Assembly (NCBI GenBank): GCA_039925145.1
Contig: JBDSZL010000040.1
Location: 1 to 61,347, forward strand
Length of the DNA: 61,347 nt
Reading direction: 5' to 3'
DNA from: JBDSZL01 sp039925145
GTDB lineage: Bacteria > Acidobacteriota > Vicinamibacteria > Vicinamibacterales > SCN-69-37
Below, piece after piece: positions 1 to 8,723 of the stretch (positions within the stretch are counted from its first letter, which is position 1; each line of letters opens with the position of its first letter). The notes under the pieces were generated by a model, which saw only the letters and a list, made by a program, of their open reading frames with translations, was not told the origin of the DNA and did not search any database. The position numbers and the translations under genes were made by a program.

Positions 1-727
1 TACCGCGACGGGTGGCAAGACGCCGGACGAGTCCGAGGAGCCGCCGAAGCGCCGCCAGGGGTTGATTGCCGGTCTGGCGCTGCGGGCGTTGGGGGCAGGC
101 GTGGCGTTGTGGTGGTCGCGTCGGGCGGCGCGATTGCACTAGGGGCGCTTGGTTGCGCTGTGCTGACGTCTCAATCGTGGTTGCACCTGAGTGAGATTGC
201 CGCGCCTCGCCTCTATGGCGCGGGTCGGACTTCGTGGAGGCGTTGTACTGGTCGGCGATGCGCGAGCAGTCGTCGATCGTGCGGAACAGGAAGGTGCCGG
301 GCTGGCCGAAGCCCTCCATCGGGGGGACGAAGGGGCGGGAGCCGGTGGCGATGATGACGTGGTCGTAGGCCTCGAGGATCGGGGCGTCGGGCGAGGTCCC
401 GGTCTCGCCGGCGGCGTAAGGGCTGGCGTCGCGCTTCACGGAGCGGCCGATCACCACGCGGGCCTCGCGGTCGATCTTCACCGCCTTGACGCCGGCGTGG
501 AGGGTAATGCGGTTCTCCGCGTACCAGGCGAGCGGGTTCATGAAGATCTCGGTGGCCTGCTGGCTGCGGTTCAGGACGTTGCTGAGAAGGATGCGGTTGT
601 AGTTGCCGTAGGGCTCGGCGCCGAACATCACGATGTCAAAGCGTCCTGGCGCCCGGGCCAGGATTTCCTCGACGACTCGTGCGCCCGCCATGCCGTTGCC
701 GACGACGACCAGTTTCTCTCGGTTCAT
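1..727 (-). CDS. NirB/NasB-like FAD-dependent oxidoreductase, N-terminal part; 3' part disrupted
   Basis: The frame starts with ATG at 727, sharing one base with the stop of the upstream nitrate reductase gene (TGATG), so the two are translationally coupled. Residues 1-160 match the FAD-binding start of nitrite reductase large subunits and NasB-type electron carriers: MNREKLVVVGNGMAGARVVE, then FGAEPYGNYNRILLSNVL, AWYAENRITLHAG, HVIIATGSRPFVPP and FRTIDDC. This domain would pass NAD(P)H electrons to nitrate or nitrite reduction. Resemblance stops near position 240 (after IADQYN): the expected NAD-binding glycine motif never appears and the remaining residues are Arg/Pro/Gln-rich like antisense translation. 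The frame stays open to the window edge, so no stop is seen. A plus-strand frame at 2-142 reads as a better gene there. The gene is probably truncated or joined to foreign sequence; if intact beyond the edge it would be a very unusual NirB. Confidence 0.7.
   Translation of the reverse strand, partial: MNREKLVVVGNGMAGARVVEEILARAPGRFDIVMFGAEPYGNYNRILLSNVLNRSQQATEIFMNPLAWYAENRITLHAGVKAVKIDREARVVIGRSVKRDASPYAAGETGTSPDAPILEAYDHVIIATGSRPFVPPMEGFGQPGTFLFRTIDDCSRIADQYNASTKSDPRHRGEARQSHSGATTIETSAQRNQAPLVQSRRPTRPPQRHACPQRPQRQTGNQPLAALRRLLGLVRRLATRRG
2..142 (+). CDS. C-terminal end of an unknown single-span membrane protein (5' end outside window)
   Basis: The frame is open from the left edge to TAG at 140-142. 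It reads as a hydrophilic acidic/basic stretch (GGKTPDESEEPPKRRQ) followed by one hydrophobic segment (LIAGLALRALGAGVALWW) and a basic tail. Nearly every third codon position is G or C, as expected for a real gene in this genome, whereas the opposite strand here gives Arg/Pro-rich translation. The family is not recognised. It converges on the broken NirB-like gene, which supports a junction at about 143-240. Confidence 0.45.
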   Translation, partial: TATGGKTPDESEEPPKRRQGLIAGLALRALGAGVALWWSRRAARLH

Positions 728-2928
728 CAACGCGTCTGCCTTCCTTCGGTCTTCTCCACGCGAACCGCGCACTGTTTGTAATTGGGCTCGCGAGAAATCG
801 GGTCGAACGATGCCTGCGTCACCTGGTTGGCGTTGAACGTCGCCCAGTGGAACGGCACGAAGAGCTGCCCAGGCGCGACGGTTTCCGTGATGCGGAGCTC
901 GAGCGCGGCAATGCGTCCGCGCTGCGATACGACATCCACCCGGTCGGACCATTTCAGGCCCAGCGCCCGTGCATCACGCGGATTGATCTCGAGCCACGGG
1001 TTGGCGCACAACTGTTCGAGAATGGCGACCTCGCCGGTTTTCGTTCGTGTGTGCCAGTGCTCCACGGTGCGTCCCGTGTTGAGCACGAATGGGAACGCGT
1101 GACTGGGCTGCTCGGGAAAGGGTTCCCATTCCGTCGGGATCAGCCGCGCCTTGCCATCGTCGGTCTGGAATCGACCGTCGGTGTAGAGCCGGCGTGAAAG
1201 CGTGGCGTCCGTCGAGCCCGTGGGATAGGGCCATTGGATGCCGCCATGTGCCTCGATTGCTTCGTAGGTCATCCCCGAGTAGTCGCAGAGACGACCGGCG
1301 GACACGCGCCGCCATTCTTCGAAGGCGTCGCGCGGCCCCGTCCAGCCGGGGAAGAGCTCCTCTTTGCAGCCGAGCGAATCGGCGAGCGCAAGAAAGATGT
1401 CGAAGTCGGTGCGCGCTTGTCCCGGTGGCTCCACGGCCTTATTGACCTTGCTCACGCGCCGCTCGGAGTTGGTGTACGTGCCTTCCTTCTCGCCCCAGAT
1501 CGCGGCCGGTAGCACGACATCGGCGTATTCGGACGTCGGTGTGGGATAGAAGCCGTCCTGAATCACGAGGAACTCGAGCGTCTCGAGCGCCTGTTTCAAT
1601 AGGGCAAGGTTTGGGAACGACACGATCGGATTGGTGGCGATAATCCACAGGGCGCGTACTTTTTTCCGGAGCGCGGCTTCGATGATGTCCGGATACGCGT
1701 AGCCCCGCGAGGTCGGGATGCGGTCCTCGGCCACGCCCCAGATCGCGGCCAGTTCGGCGCGATCGGCGGCGCTTTCAAACTTTCGGTACCCCGGTAGCGA
1801 CGAGGTGAAGCCGGTCTCGCGCGTGCCCATCGCATTGCACTGACCCGTGATCGAGAACGGCGCCGCCCCCACCCGGCCGATGTTGCCGGTAATCAGGGCG
1901 AGGTTGTTGATCGCATTGACCGTCTCGGTGCCCTTGGTGCTGTGATTGACACCCATCGTCCACGCGATGAATCCGGCGCGCGCCCGACCGTAGAGCGACG
2001 CGGTCTTGTAGATCAGTTCAGTGGACAGGCCCGTGATATCGCTGACGTAGTCGGGCGTGTAACGCTGCACCGACTCACGTAGCGCCTCAAAGCCGGTCGT
2101 GTGCGCGTCGATGTAAGCGTGGTCGATGAGATCGTGCTCGATCAGGATGTGGATGAGGCCGTTGATGAGCGCCAGATCCGAGCGGGGCGCGAGGGGCAGG
2201 TGCAGGCTGGCCCGCATCGCCGTCTTGGTGACACGCGGATCGACCACGATAAGGGTCGCGCCAGGATTCGCCTCGAGGCGTTTCCACAAGATCGGGTGAT
2301 TGTCGGCGACGTTGGCGCCGATCAACAGGATGACGTCGGCACGCTCCAGGTCCTCGTACGCGCCCGGAGGCCCGTCGCTGCCAAATGATCGCTTGTAGCC
2401 GGCGACAGCCGTCGACATGCAGAGCGTCGTGTTGCCGTCGTAGTTGCGGCTCCCGAGTCCGATCTGCACGAGCTTGCCGAGCGTATAGAACTCTTCGGTG
2501 ACCAGTTGTCCGGTGCTGACGACGCCGACGGCATCGGGTCCGTAACGTTCCCGTATGTCGCGGAACCTCCCGGCCATCGTGCTGATCGCCTGATCCCACG
2601 TGACAGGCCCCAGCGGCCGTGTCCGGTCTCGACGCAAGAGTGGAGTGGTCGCGCGCGCTTCGACGTCGATGGTGTCGTGTTCCGAAAGGCCTTTCGGGCA
2701 GAGTGTGCCGGAGTTCACCGGATGGCTCTCGTTGCCGCGGACGCTGACCGCCTTGCCGTCCTTGACGCCGATGAACATGCCGCAGCCGACGGAGCAGTAA
2801 CCGCAGGTGGTCTGCACCCAGGTGTCGGGAATCTTCCGCGCGGACGTGTATCCCATGACGGGATCCACGTCGTACGCATATTTTTCGGCCCGCGTGCTGA
2901 GGCCGAACGCGCGCCCAAGCAGGCTCAC
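727..2928 (-). CDS. nasA: Assimilatory-type nitrate reductase catalytic subunit (molybdopterin oxidoreductase)
   Basis: This 733-residue molybdoenzyme should reduce nitrate to nitrite with a bis-MGD cofactor. The N-terminal [4Fe-4S] site is Cys42, Cys45, Cys49 and Cys77 (CGYCSVGC, then TLCPKG). Cys170 in NTTLCMSTAVAGYKRS sits where NarB/NasA enzymes have their Mo-ligand cysteine. The C-terminus carries the NarB/NasA signature NQVTQASFDPISREPNYKQC. There is no Tat twin-arginine signal, so the enzyme should be cytoplasmic. It overlaps the upstream Fe-S/anchor gene by four bases (ATGA) and the downstream flavoprotein by one base, forming one transcription unit. A formate dehydrogenase-like role is less likely given the C-terminal motif. 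The anchor partner suggests quinol as an electron source, unlike the soluble ferredoxin or NADH enzymes. Confidence 0.88.
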   Translation of the reverse strand: MSLLGRAFGLSTRAEKYAYDVDPVMGYTSARKIPDTWVQTTCGYCSVGCGMFIGVKDGKAVSVRGNESHPVNSGTLCPKGLSEHDTIDVEARATTPLLRRDRTRPLGPVTWDQAISTMAGRFRDIRERYGPDAVGVVSTGQLVTEEFYTLGKLVQIGLGSRNYDGNTTLCMSTAVAGYKRSFGSDGPPGAYEDLERADVILLIGANVADNHPILWKRLEANPGATLIVVDPRVTKTAMRASLHLPLAPRSDLALINGLIHILIEHDLIDHAYIDAHTTGFEALRESVQRYTPDYVSDITGLSTELIYKTASLYGRARAGFIAWTMGVNHSTKGTETVNAINNLALITGNIGRVGAAPFSITGQCNAMGTRETGFTSSLPGYRKFESAADRAELAAIWGVAEDRIPTSRGYAYPDIIEAALRKKVRALWIIATNPIVSFPNLALLKQALETLEFLVIQDGFYPTPTSEYADVVLPAAIWGEKEGTYTNSERRVSKVNKAVEPPGQARTDFDIFLALADSLGCKEELFPGWTGPRDAFEEWRRVSAGRLCDYSGMTYEAIEAHGGIQWPYPTGSTDATLSRRLYTDGRFQTDDGKARLIPTEWEPFPEQPSHAFPFVLNTGRTVEHWHTRTKTGEVAILEQLCANPWLEINPRDARALGLKWSDRVDVVSQRGRIAALELRITETVAPGQLFVPFHWATFNANQVTQASFDPISREPNYKQCAVRVEKTEGRQTR

Positions 2929-4472
2929 GCCGCCTCCCGGCCCAAGTACGGCGCGGCCATGTGCTTCGGCACGGCGCTGACAAAGAAGAGGTAGCGCCCG
3001 AGGAGCTCACTGACGAGCGCGAGCGCGAATGCGATCCACTGCGCGACCGGATGCGAGGTGGACAGTGGCAGCGCCAGTGCGCCCACCGCCAGTAGCACAC
3101 CGCGTGCGACCAGGCGCGAGCGCAGCGTCGTCGCGAGCAGGCGGCCACTCGCCTGGAGCTCGATGCCTGACGACGAGATGAGCCGAAAAAATCGCAGCGC
3201 GAGAACGACCAGTTCGGTCGTGGCGGTGGCGGCGGCGGCGATGACAAGCCAGCGCGCGTCGCCTGCGCCTACGGCGTTCGCGAACAGCAGGCCAAGGATC
3301 GCGCTCGTCAGCAGGAATTGGACGAGTGTGAACGGCGTATTCCACGCAGGCCGCGAAGGCACACGGTAGATGTAGCCCGTGGCTGTTACGCCGCCGAGGC
3401 CGAGCACGACGGTCACCACCCCGACGGCGGTCCCGCCAGGAACTCCAAACCACAGTGCGGCGGCGTACGCGCTTGCGACACCGGAGAAGCCGCCGAACAG
3501 CACGACCTCCCGACTGAGCCACGAACGCTTCCACGCCTTGATGGCCCGATACGCGTGCACCGGTCTTCCAAGATGCATCGTCGAGGCGGCGAGCGCGATA
3601 CTCGCCACCACCAAGGAAGAGAGAGCCGCGACGCCCAAGCGGGTGGAGGCACCAACCAGTTGCAGAAGCCACACGACGGCAAAGGTGCCCACTGACAGTT
3701 GGGTGAGCACGGTCATGATCACGAGTGGCCAGTGGGGATCGGCCGGCGCAGTAGCCAGGCGAACGAGATCCACTGGCTGTGAATCCGGCGGGAGGTTCCT
3801 GGGCAGGGTGATGCGAGTCGTCGACAGGCTGCCGTCGTCGATGGGCAGACCGGGGCCGGACGCCTTCGCCGCAAGCGCGCGCCACTCATCGACCTTCACG
3901 ACTTCAATCGCGATGGCCCCCGTCGGACAGGCTGACACGCAAGCCGGCGCTTGTCCCAGACCGAGGCGGCTGTGGCACATGTCGCACTTGCCGACCACGC
4001 CGCGCTCGGGGTTGTACTGCGGCACGCCATAGGAGCAGTTCCAGGTGCAGTACTGGCAGCCGATGCAGGTATCGGCGCTGTGCAGGACGATTCCCGTCGA
4101 GGGATCCTTGGTGTACGCATCGACCGGGCAACCGCTCAGGCACGTCGGCTCGACGCAGTGGTTGCAGCCCATCGACAAGAACGACCGCTGAGTATTGGGA
4201 TACCACCCGCCTTCGATCTCGCCGACGCGGCGCCAGTTGAGCGCCGCGGGATTTCCGTTCTGCTCGTTGCACGCCACGACGCAACATTTACAGCCGATGC
4301 AACTGCCCATGTCGACGTGGAAGCGGTACTGCTCGCCGGGTCCTGGCGACGCGGAGGGCATCCGTTGAGTCAGGGTGGCCCTGGCGCTCGGATCGGTTTC
4401 CGGCTTCTTCGGCGTCAGCACGAAGGTGGCGTCGTCTTCCGTCGCCCGCTTCATCAATGGCAGATCGATCAC
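2925..4472 (-). CDS. DmsB-DmsC fusion: four-cluster ferredoxin domain plus membrane anchor
   Basis: The N-terminal half carries 16 cysteines in four ferredoxin motifs (CIGCKCCVVAC, CNHCVEPTCLSGC, CIGCQYCTWNC, CDMCHSRLGLGQAPACVSAC), as in DmsB-type electron-transfer subunits. The C-terminal half, from about residue 250, has around eight hydrophobic segments of the DmsC/NrfD-like anchor type. The fusion should pass electrons from membrane quinol to the nitrate reductase that follows with a four-base overlap. Start choice: the longest frame begins at a TTG at 4556; a GTG at 4472 has GAGG seven bases upstream and gives VIDLPLMKRATEDD, and an ATG lies at 4454. GTG 4472 is preferred. Its first 55 or so residues are poorly conserved-looking, so the start remains uncertain. 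Confidence 0.8.
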   Translation of the reverse strand: MIDLPLMKRATEDDATFVLTPKKPETDPSARATLTQRMPSASPGPGEQYRFHVDMGSCIGCKCCVVACNEQNGNPAALNWRRVGEIEGGWYPNTQRSFLSMGCNHCVEPTCLSGCPVDAYTKDPSTGIVLHSADTCIGCQYCTWNCSYGVPQYNPERGVVGKCDMCHSRLGLGQAPACVSACPTGAIAIEVVKVDEWRALAAKASGPGLPIDDGSLSTTRITLPRNLPPDSQPVDLVRLATAPADPHWPLVIMTVLTQLSVGTFAVVWLLQLVGASTRLGVAALSSLVVASIALAASTMHLGRPVHAYRAIKAWKRSWLSREVVLFGGFSGVASAYAAALWFGVPGGTAVGVVTVVLGLGGVTATGYIYRVPSRPAWNTPFTLVQFLLTSAILGLLFANAVGAGDARWLVIAAAATATTELVVLALRFFRLISSSGIELQASGRLLATTLRSRLVARGVLLAVGALALPLSTSHPVAQWIAFALALVSELLGRYLFFVSAVPKHMAAPYLGREAA

Positions 4473-4953
4473 GGTGTGCCTCGACTCGTCGCTGCACCCT
4501 GCGTGCAGTTCCGTGTTGCCCGGATGCAACACGGGACTGACTTGTGAAAAGTGCAAGGCCTGTGCCGGTGGCGTCGCACGGCGACGTCATTGAACTTTTT
4601 TCAAATACCGGCGGGAATCATTGCGAGACGCGTTGTTCATGGCGGATCAACCATGCGGGCGTTGGTCGACACAAATGTTTATGTGTCAACTTGGTTCTAC
4701 ACGAGTGTTGTTTGGCTTGTAGGTGACGGATGTCGAGCGAGGGTTAAATTGCGGCGCGCCCGGTCAATATGACAATGGAGTCGACAGGAACGTTCATGAC
4801 TGAGACGATGGCGACATGTTTGTGGAGGCGTACGAGGGACCATCGTGAGCGCCGGAGATACGCCGCGGCCCACACTCGAGGCTTCGGCTGCGTGTAGAAT
4901 CCAGGTTCCCTTAGACGATCGAAGAAGCCTCACTCGAGCAGGAGATCCTCGCC
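4473..4953. promoter_or_regulatory. Divergent intergenic region upstream of the nitrate operon, with inverted repeats
   Basis: No gene is supported here; it separates two divergent genes and is AT-richer than its surroundings. Three inverted repeats can be read: CGTCGC-acg-GCGACG at 4572-4586, CATGG-8 nt-CCATG at 4639-4655, and GACACA-8 nt-TGTGTC at 4668-4687. The last has the size and spacing of a dimeric regulator site. Which regulator binds, if any, cannot be told. Confidence 0.35.
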
Positions 4954-6276
4954 ATGCTGAGTCTCGTCATCGCCACACTCTTCGCTGTGCAAGGTCCGCC
5001 GAGACCCGCGGACGTCCCCACCACTATCAGGATGATCGACGGTGGTGCGAGCGAGACCGCGGCGATCGTCGACATCAATCGCGATGGTCGACCGGACATC
5101 GTCTCCGGCGAGTACTGGTACCAAGCTCCCGCGTGGACCAAGCACAAGTTTCGTGAGGTGGGCTTCTCGGGCAACTACATCGACAGCTTCAGCCTGATGG
5201 CCGTCGACGTCAACGCCGACGGCTATCCCGATCTGGTTGATGTCTCTTGGTTTGCGCGAAAAGTCGCCTGGTGGAAAAATCCGGGTCGCACGACCTCCAC
5301 GGCGCTGTGGCCAGAGGCCACGGTCAATCAATGCTGCAACGTCGAGTTCGCGGTGTTGGCTGACATCAACAATGACGGCAAGATGGCCGAAGTGGTCGCG
5401 CAGGAAAACGCGACTGGCCAATCCTGGTACGAAGTGAAGAACGGTGCGTGGGTCAAGCACGTCGTGAGCGATCGGACGTACGGACACGGCATCGGCACGG
5501 GCGACGTGAACAACGATGGCCGCAACGACATCCTGACGCCGCGCGGATGGCTGGAAGCGCCAGCCGACATTCAAGCCACCGGAAACTGGACGTTTCACAA
5601 CGGATGGGAGGCCGCGAATACGCCGGTCACGGTCACCGCTCCTCGGGGAGGCGGGCCAGGAGCCGCTGCTGGTGCCGCCGGCACCGCCGCGCCTGCCGTA
5701 CCACCTGCTGCACCTGCGAATGCGCCTGTTGAAGAACTTGGTTTCATGCACGTTCTTGATGTCAACGGCGATGGGCTCAACGACGTCGTGACTGCCGCTG
5801 GACATGACTACGGGGTGTACTGGTTTCAACAAGGTCCCAACGACACCTGGACACGACGGACGATCGACGACGCCTGGTCGCAGGGGCACGCGTCCACGCT
5901 CGTTGACTTCAACGGGGACGGAAAGCTCGATCTGGTGACCGGCAAACGTTTCTGGGCCCACAACGGCGGCGATCCGGGCGCGCGCGAGCCGAACGGCCTC
6001 TTCTGGTATGAATACCGCGCTCTCGCGCCCGCCGCGCCACGCGGAGCCGCGGCGACGACGCCGCAGGGGGCACCGGGCGGAGGTGCCCGCGGTGGCCGCG
6101 GCCCGGCCGGCTCGGAATGGATCAAGCACGTCATCGATTACGGCGGACGTCTCGGCGGTGGCATGCAGATCGCGGCGCAGGATCTCGACGGCGACGGCGA
6201 CATCGACCTCGTCAGCGGCGGCAAAGGCGGATTGTTCGTGATCGAAAATCTCACGCGGCGCGCCGGAGCGCGCTAG
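4954..6276 (+). CDS. Secreted FG-GAP/VCBS repeat protein
   Basis: This 440-residue protein has a short hydrophobic leader (MLSLVIATLFAVQG) and seven Asp-rich FG-GAP calcium-binding motifs: DINRDGRPDIVSG, DVNADGYPDLVDV, DINNDGK, DVNNDGRNDILTP, DVNGDGLNDVVTA, DFNGDGKLDLVTG and DLDGDGDIDLVSG. Seven repeats fit a seven-bladed beta-propeller. Two low-complexity Gly/Ala/Pro tracts interrupt the repeats (about residues 230-265 and 355-385), the second of the Gly/Arg type seen in other secreted proteins of this window. AGGAG lies 10 bases before the start. These proteins are common in Acidobacteriota and Planctomycetes, but no catalytic residues are visible, so the role is unknown. Confidence 0.82.
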   Translation: MLSLVIATLFAVQGPPRPADVPTTIRMIDGGASETAAIVDINRDGRPDIVSGEYWYQAPAWTKHKFREVGFSGNYIDSFSLMAVDVNADGYPDLVDVSWFARKVAWWKNPGRTTSTALWPEATVNQCCNVEFAVLADINNDGKMAEVVAQENATGQSWYEVKNGAWVKHVVSDRTYGHGIGTGDVNNDGRNDILTPRGWLEAPADIQATGNWTFHNGWEAANTPVTVTAPRGGGPGAAAGAAGTAAPAVPPAAPANAPVEELGFMHVLDVNGDGLNDVVTAAGHDYGVYWFQQGPNDTWTRRTIDDAWSQGHASTLVDFNGDGKLDLVTGKRFWAHNGGDPGAREPNGLFWYEYRALAPAAPRGAAATTPQGAPGGGARGGRGPAGSEWIKHVIDYGGRLGGGMQIAAQDLDGDGDIDLVSGGKGGLFVIENLTRRAGAR

Positions 6277-6499
6277 CGACCAAGCCCGCGAAAACGCGCT
6301 GGCAGATCGCATCAAGCTCTGGAAACTCGCTCGAGCAGCTTCCCCCTCGGCCCAACGAAGAACGTGGTGATCTGACGAGCATCAACGACATCGCAATCTG
6401 GATGATCAGGAGTGGCTCAGCTCGGCCACCTTGGCGCCGGAGTTTCAAGAGCCTGCGGCCGACACAAATCCTCTGGCAAGCGACGAAGGACTAACTGTG

Positions 6500-6551
6500 G
6501 GGGACATTTCTATCGAGTCAAGTCAGGGGACATTTCTATCGAGTCTTGACA
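6500..6551. repeat. 26-bp direct repeat, two copies, insertion-sequence-end-like
   Basis: The unit GGGGACATTTCTATCGAGT occurs at 6500-6518 and again at 6526-6544, with related continuations (CAAGTCA and CTTGACA), giving a 26-base period. Such GGGGACATTTCTAT sequences resemble the outer ends of some insertion sequences, but no transposase lies beside it. It marks the left border of a stretch of unfamiliar genes. Confidence 0.5.
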
Positions 6552-6597
6552 GATGAATTTCCACCACTTGACGCGACACTACCCCGAGGTGTATACC

Positions 6598-7662
6598 ATG
6601 CATGTCCACCGAAAACACGGTCACTCTTGCCCAGCGTCTGGAGTCGCAGGTATGTCGACACTTCCTTTCAGAAGCTACTTCTATACCGCCGCGCTTTTAC
6701 TTTCCTTGTCGCCAGTATTCTCGACAACCGCCCTTCAGGCGAACACACTCGCCAGGCAACGCCCGAGCGAGGCGAATAGAGCGTCCGATGTGCTCGCGAG
6801 AGGTGTTGCGCTACTCCCAGCGGACGATACGGAGCTTACACTCTCCGAAGTTAGATTACTCAGGGACGAGCATGGGCGCATATCGGTCGTGAGAAAGGGG
6901 CCCCTGCCTTTCGACGAAGCGTTCGACTACTTCTGGGTCGTGGAACCTCAGCTCGGAAGCTACAGCGTCGTCGTGCTAACTGGCTCGGATTCTGATGCCA
7001 TTCGCGTTCGCCGAATGTACGAACGTCGGGGATTGACGGTGCCCCTGGAACGAATTCGAGAGCGCTTGATCAAGTCGAGGGAGCAACTCACAAGGCTCAG
7101 GCTGACTGGCGTGAGCGCCGCCACGAGCATTGGAGTCCCTGCCTCAAGACACGGCGTCACTCTAACAGACGCGCTCGAAACGCCAGGATCCGAGCCAGCC
7201 ACAATTTATTGCACCGGCGGAGCTGAGGTGCGTGAGGAGGCTTGGGAACCGGCCCGGTGGATTTGGAATGTCGACGAGCTGGCCAGAACCACATTCTCAA
7301 CCACATGGGAGCGCGACGAGACGGACATCTATCCGGACTCCCAGGGTCAGTGCTGGGCCAACCAACTCACGTTTTTCTACACCAGTTGGCAGGTGACATC
7401 TTGCGGCGTTAATATCGATCGGCGCACAAACTATTTCGATGACTACACTTATGGTGAATACTTGAACTACGACTTCATGTTCAACTCAGTGACGACCACT
7501 ATCTGGAGTCAGGCAGGGGTTCAGTTCACCAATGGTGCAGCTTACTGGCATGGCTACACTTCTAGTTCAGGCGAATGGGGCTATTGGTCCTGGTATCCTT
7601 ATCCGATGATGCCTTTCATAAGTGGGCATACGTTTGGCTTCGCGACGGACACCTGCAACTGA
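6598..7662 (+). CDS. Unknown secreted protein with aromatic-rich C-terminal domain
   Basis: The family is not recognised. ATG 6598 has GAGGTG eight bases upstream; an ATG at 6652 would begin directly at the signal peptide (STLPFRSYFYTAALLLSLSP, cleavage likely after TTALQA), and an ATG at 6553 is also in frame. The first half after the signal is a charged region of about 150 residues. The C-terminal half, from IYCTGGAEVREEAW on, is rich in Tyr, Trp, Phe and Ser/Thr (YWHGYTSSSGEWGYWSWYPY) with four cysteines, which suggests a beta-rich extracellular domain, possibly disulfide-bonded. Codon use is visibly less GC-biased than in neighbouring housekeeping genes, so horizontal acquisition is plausible. 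Confidence 0.6.
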   Translation: MHVHRKHGHSCPASGVAGMSTLPFRSYFYTAALLLSLSPVFSTTALQANTLARQRPSEANRASDVLARGVALLPADDTELTLSEVRLLRDEHGRISVVRKGPLPFDEAFDYFWVVEPQLGSYSVVVLTGSDSDAIRVRRMYERRGLTVPLERIRERLIKSREQLTRLRLTGVSAATSIGVPASRHGVTLTDALETPGSEPATIYCTGGAEVREEAWEPARWIWNVDELARTTFSTTWERDETDIYPDSQGQCWANQLTFFYTSWQVTSCGVNIDRRTNYFDDYTYGEYLNYDFMFNSVTTTIWSQAGVQFTNGAAYWHGYTSSSGEWGYWSWYPYPMMPFISGHTFGFATDTCN

Positions 7663-7669
7663 GAAGGTC

Positions 7670-8110
7670 TTGACTGATCGCTTGTTTACCACGAGCGCCG
7701 CGCCTGAACGAACGGCTGCCGTGATTAACGGAACGCTTGCCATTTGTTTGGCGGCGACGTTGTTCCCGCCAGCGATAAGACCCCTCATGCGGTGGTGGGG
7801 CTTCCTTGCAATTGCCGTCGCCGTCAGCATCGTCACGTGGCGAACTTGGTTCTACGCCAGAGAAGAGTGCAGGACTGGCCGTTCTGGGTGGCGCGGCGTT
7901 ATCGAGGCAGGGGCGCTGGGCTTTGGCGTGGCAATCATGGTCTTGTCTAAGGGCATCGTCCTTCGATTTGCAGAAGCACCTCCGTTTGTGATCATCTACG
8001 GAACGGCTGCTTTCCTCGTCGGTGCGCTAGTGGGGATGATCTTCAAGCTGTCGGCTGAGATTGTCTTGTTATTGTTCAGGACGATCTCACGCCGGCAGCC
8101 TGGCGGCTGA
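7670..8110 (+). CDS. Unknown small integral membrane protein
   Basis: About 146 residues with four likely membrane spans: AICLAATLFPPAI, FLAIAVAVSIVTWRTWF, AGALGFGVAIMVL and IYGTAAFLVGALVGMIF. No family is recognised. No ATG precedes the first span. The frame extends back to a GTG at 7622 inside the upstream gene, and TTG codons at 7670 and 7682 are alternatives, so the start is a guess. It follows the unknown secreted protein on the same strand by only a few bases and may be co-expressed with it. Confidence 0.4.
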   Translation: MTDRLFTTSAAPERTAAVINGTLAICLAATLFPPAIRPLMRWWGFLAIAVAVSIVTWRTWFYAREECRTGRSGWRGVIEAGALGFGVAIMVLSKGIVLRFAEAPPFVIIYGTAAFLVGALVGMIFKLSAEIVLLLFRTISRRQPGG

Positions 8111-8226
8111 GCAACAGTAGACGGTACGCGTTCAGCCACAGCAGCGGATGGGCTATATCGCTGTATCTCTTGCGTGAGGGGTTGCGGACTAGTTCCGGTG
8201 TGCATCACGCGGCTTTGGAGTTGATT

Positions 8227-8664
8227 ATGCCATTACGTTGGAGTGCGCTCTTTGTTATGTCGTGTGCTCTTGCGGTGTCACCTACTGCGTCGACGCTTCC
8301 ACGCAACATTATCCAGTCGGCCCCTGGTCCGTCACGAGGCGCGTTTCTTGGGGACCCAACCGTCGACTTGACGGGTACGTGGCGGGGAGCGAATGGAACA
8401 ACATTTCAGATTCGATCGGTTGGGACCGACGTCTTCTGGGTTGGCACCAAAGGTTTAGATACCCAAGTATTCCACGGACTGGAGCGAGATGACGTAATTA
8501 CTGGCAGATGGGCCGACGTGCCACCGGGATCTGCTCGAGGAGGGGGTCTGTTAAGGCTTCACGTTGTGAGTAAGGATGAGCTTGAGATCACTGGACAGCC
8601 TGTCGCCTTTTTTGGAGCGCGGCTGATTCGCGTACAGACTCCGACTGCCGACCCGACTCGCTGA
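8227..8664 (+). CDS. Unknown small secreted protein
   Basis: A 145-residue protein with a signal peptide (RWSALFVMSCALAVSPTAST) and ATG 8227 preceded by GGAG at a good distance. The mature part begins with DLTGTWRGANGTTFQIRSVG and ends DELEITGQPVAFFGARLIRV. A TGTW opening with regularly spaced strands is typical of small lipocalin-like or beta-barrel proteins, but no family can be named. It is the third unfamiliar gene of the 6.5-9.1 kb islet. Confidence 0.5.
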   Translation: MPLRWSALFVMSCALAVSPTASTLPRNIIQSAPGPSRGAFLGDPTVDLTGTWRGANGTTFQIRSVGTDVFWVGTKGLDTQVFHGLERDDVITGRWADVPPGSARGGGLLRLHVVSKDELEITGQPVAFFGARLIRVQTPTADPTR

Positions 8665-8723
8665 CGTTTCGAAGTGGACTGCGCTTGATCGGATTCGGGG
8701 ACACGTTCCGAAAGGTGGATACA

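Noticed and set aside
191..781. Plus-strand frames over the NirB-like gene
   Set aside because: The minus strand matches the FAD-binding domain residue by residue in this interval.
4930..6315. A 461-residue minus-strand open frame opposite the FG-GAP gene
   Set aside because: Antisense of repeated GAC/GGC codons gives valine- and arginine-rich pseudo-protein; the plus strand has seven clear FG-GAP motifs.
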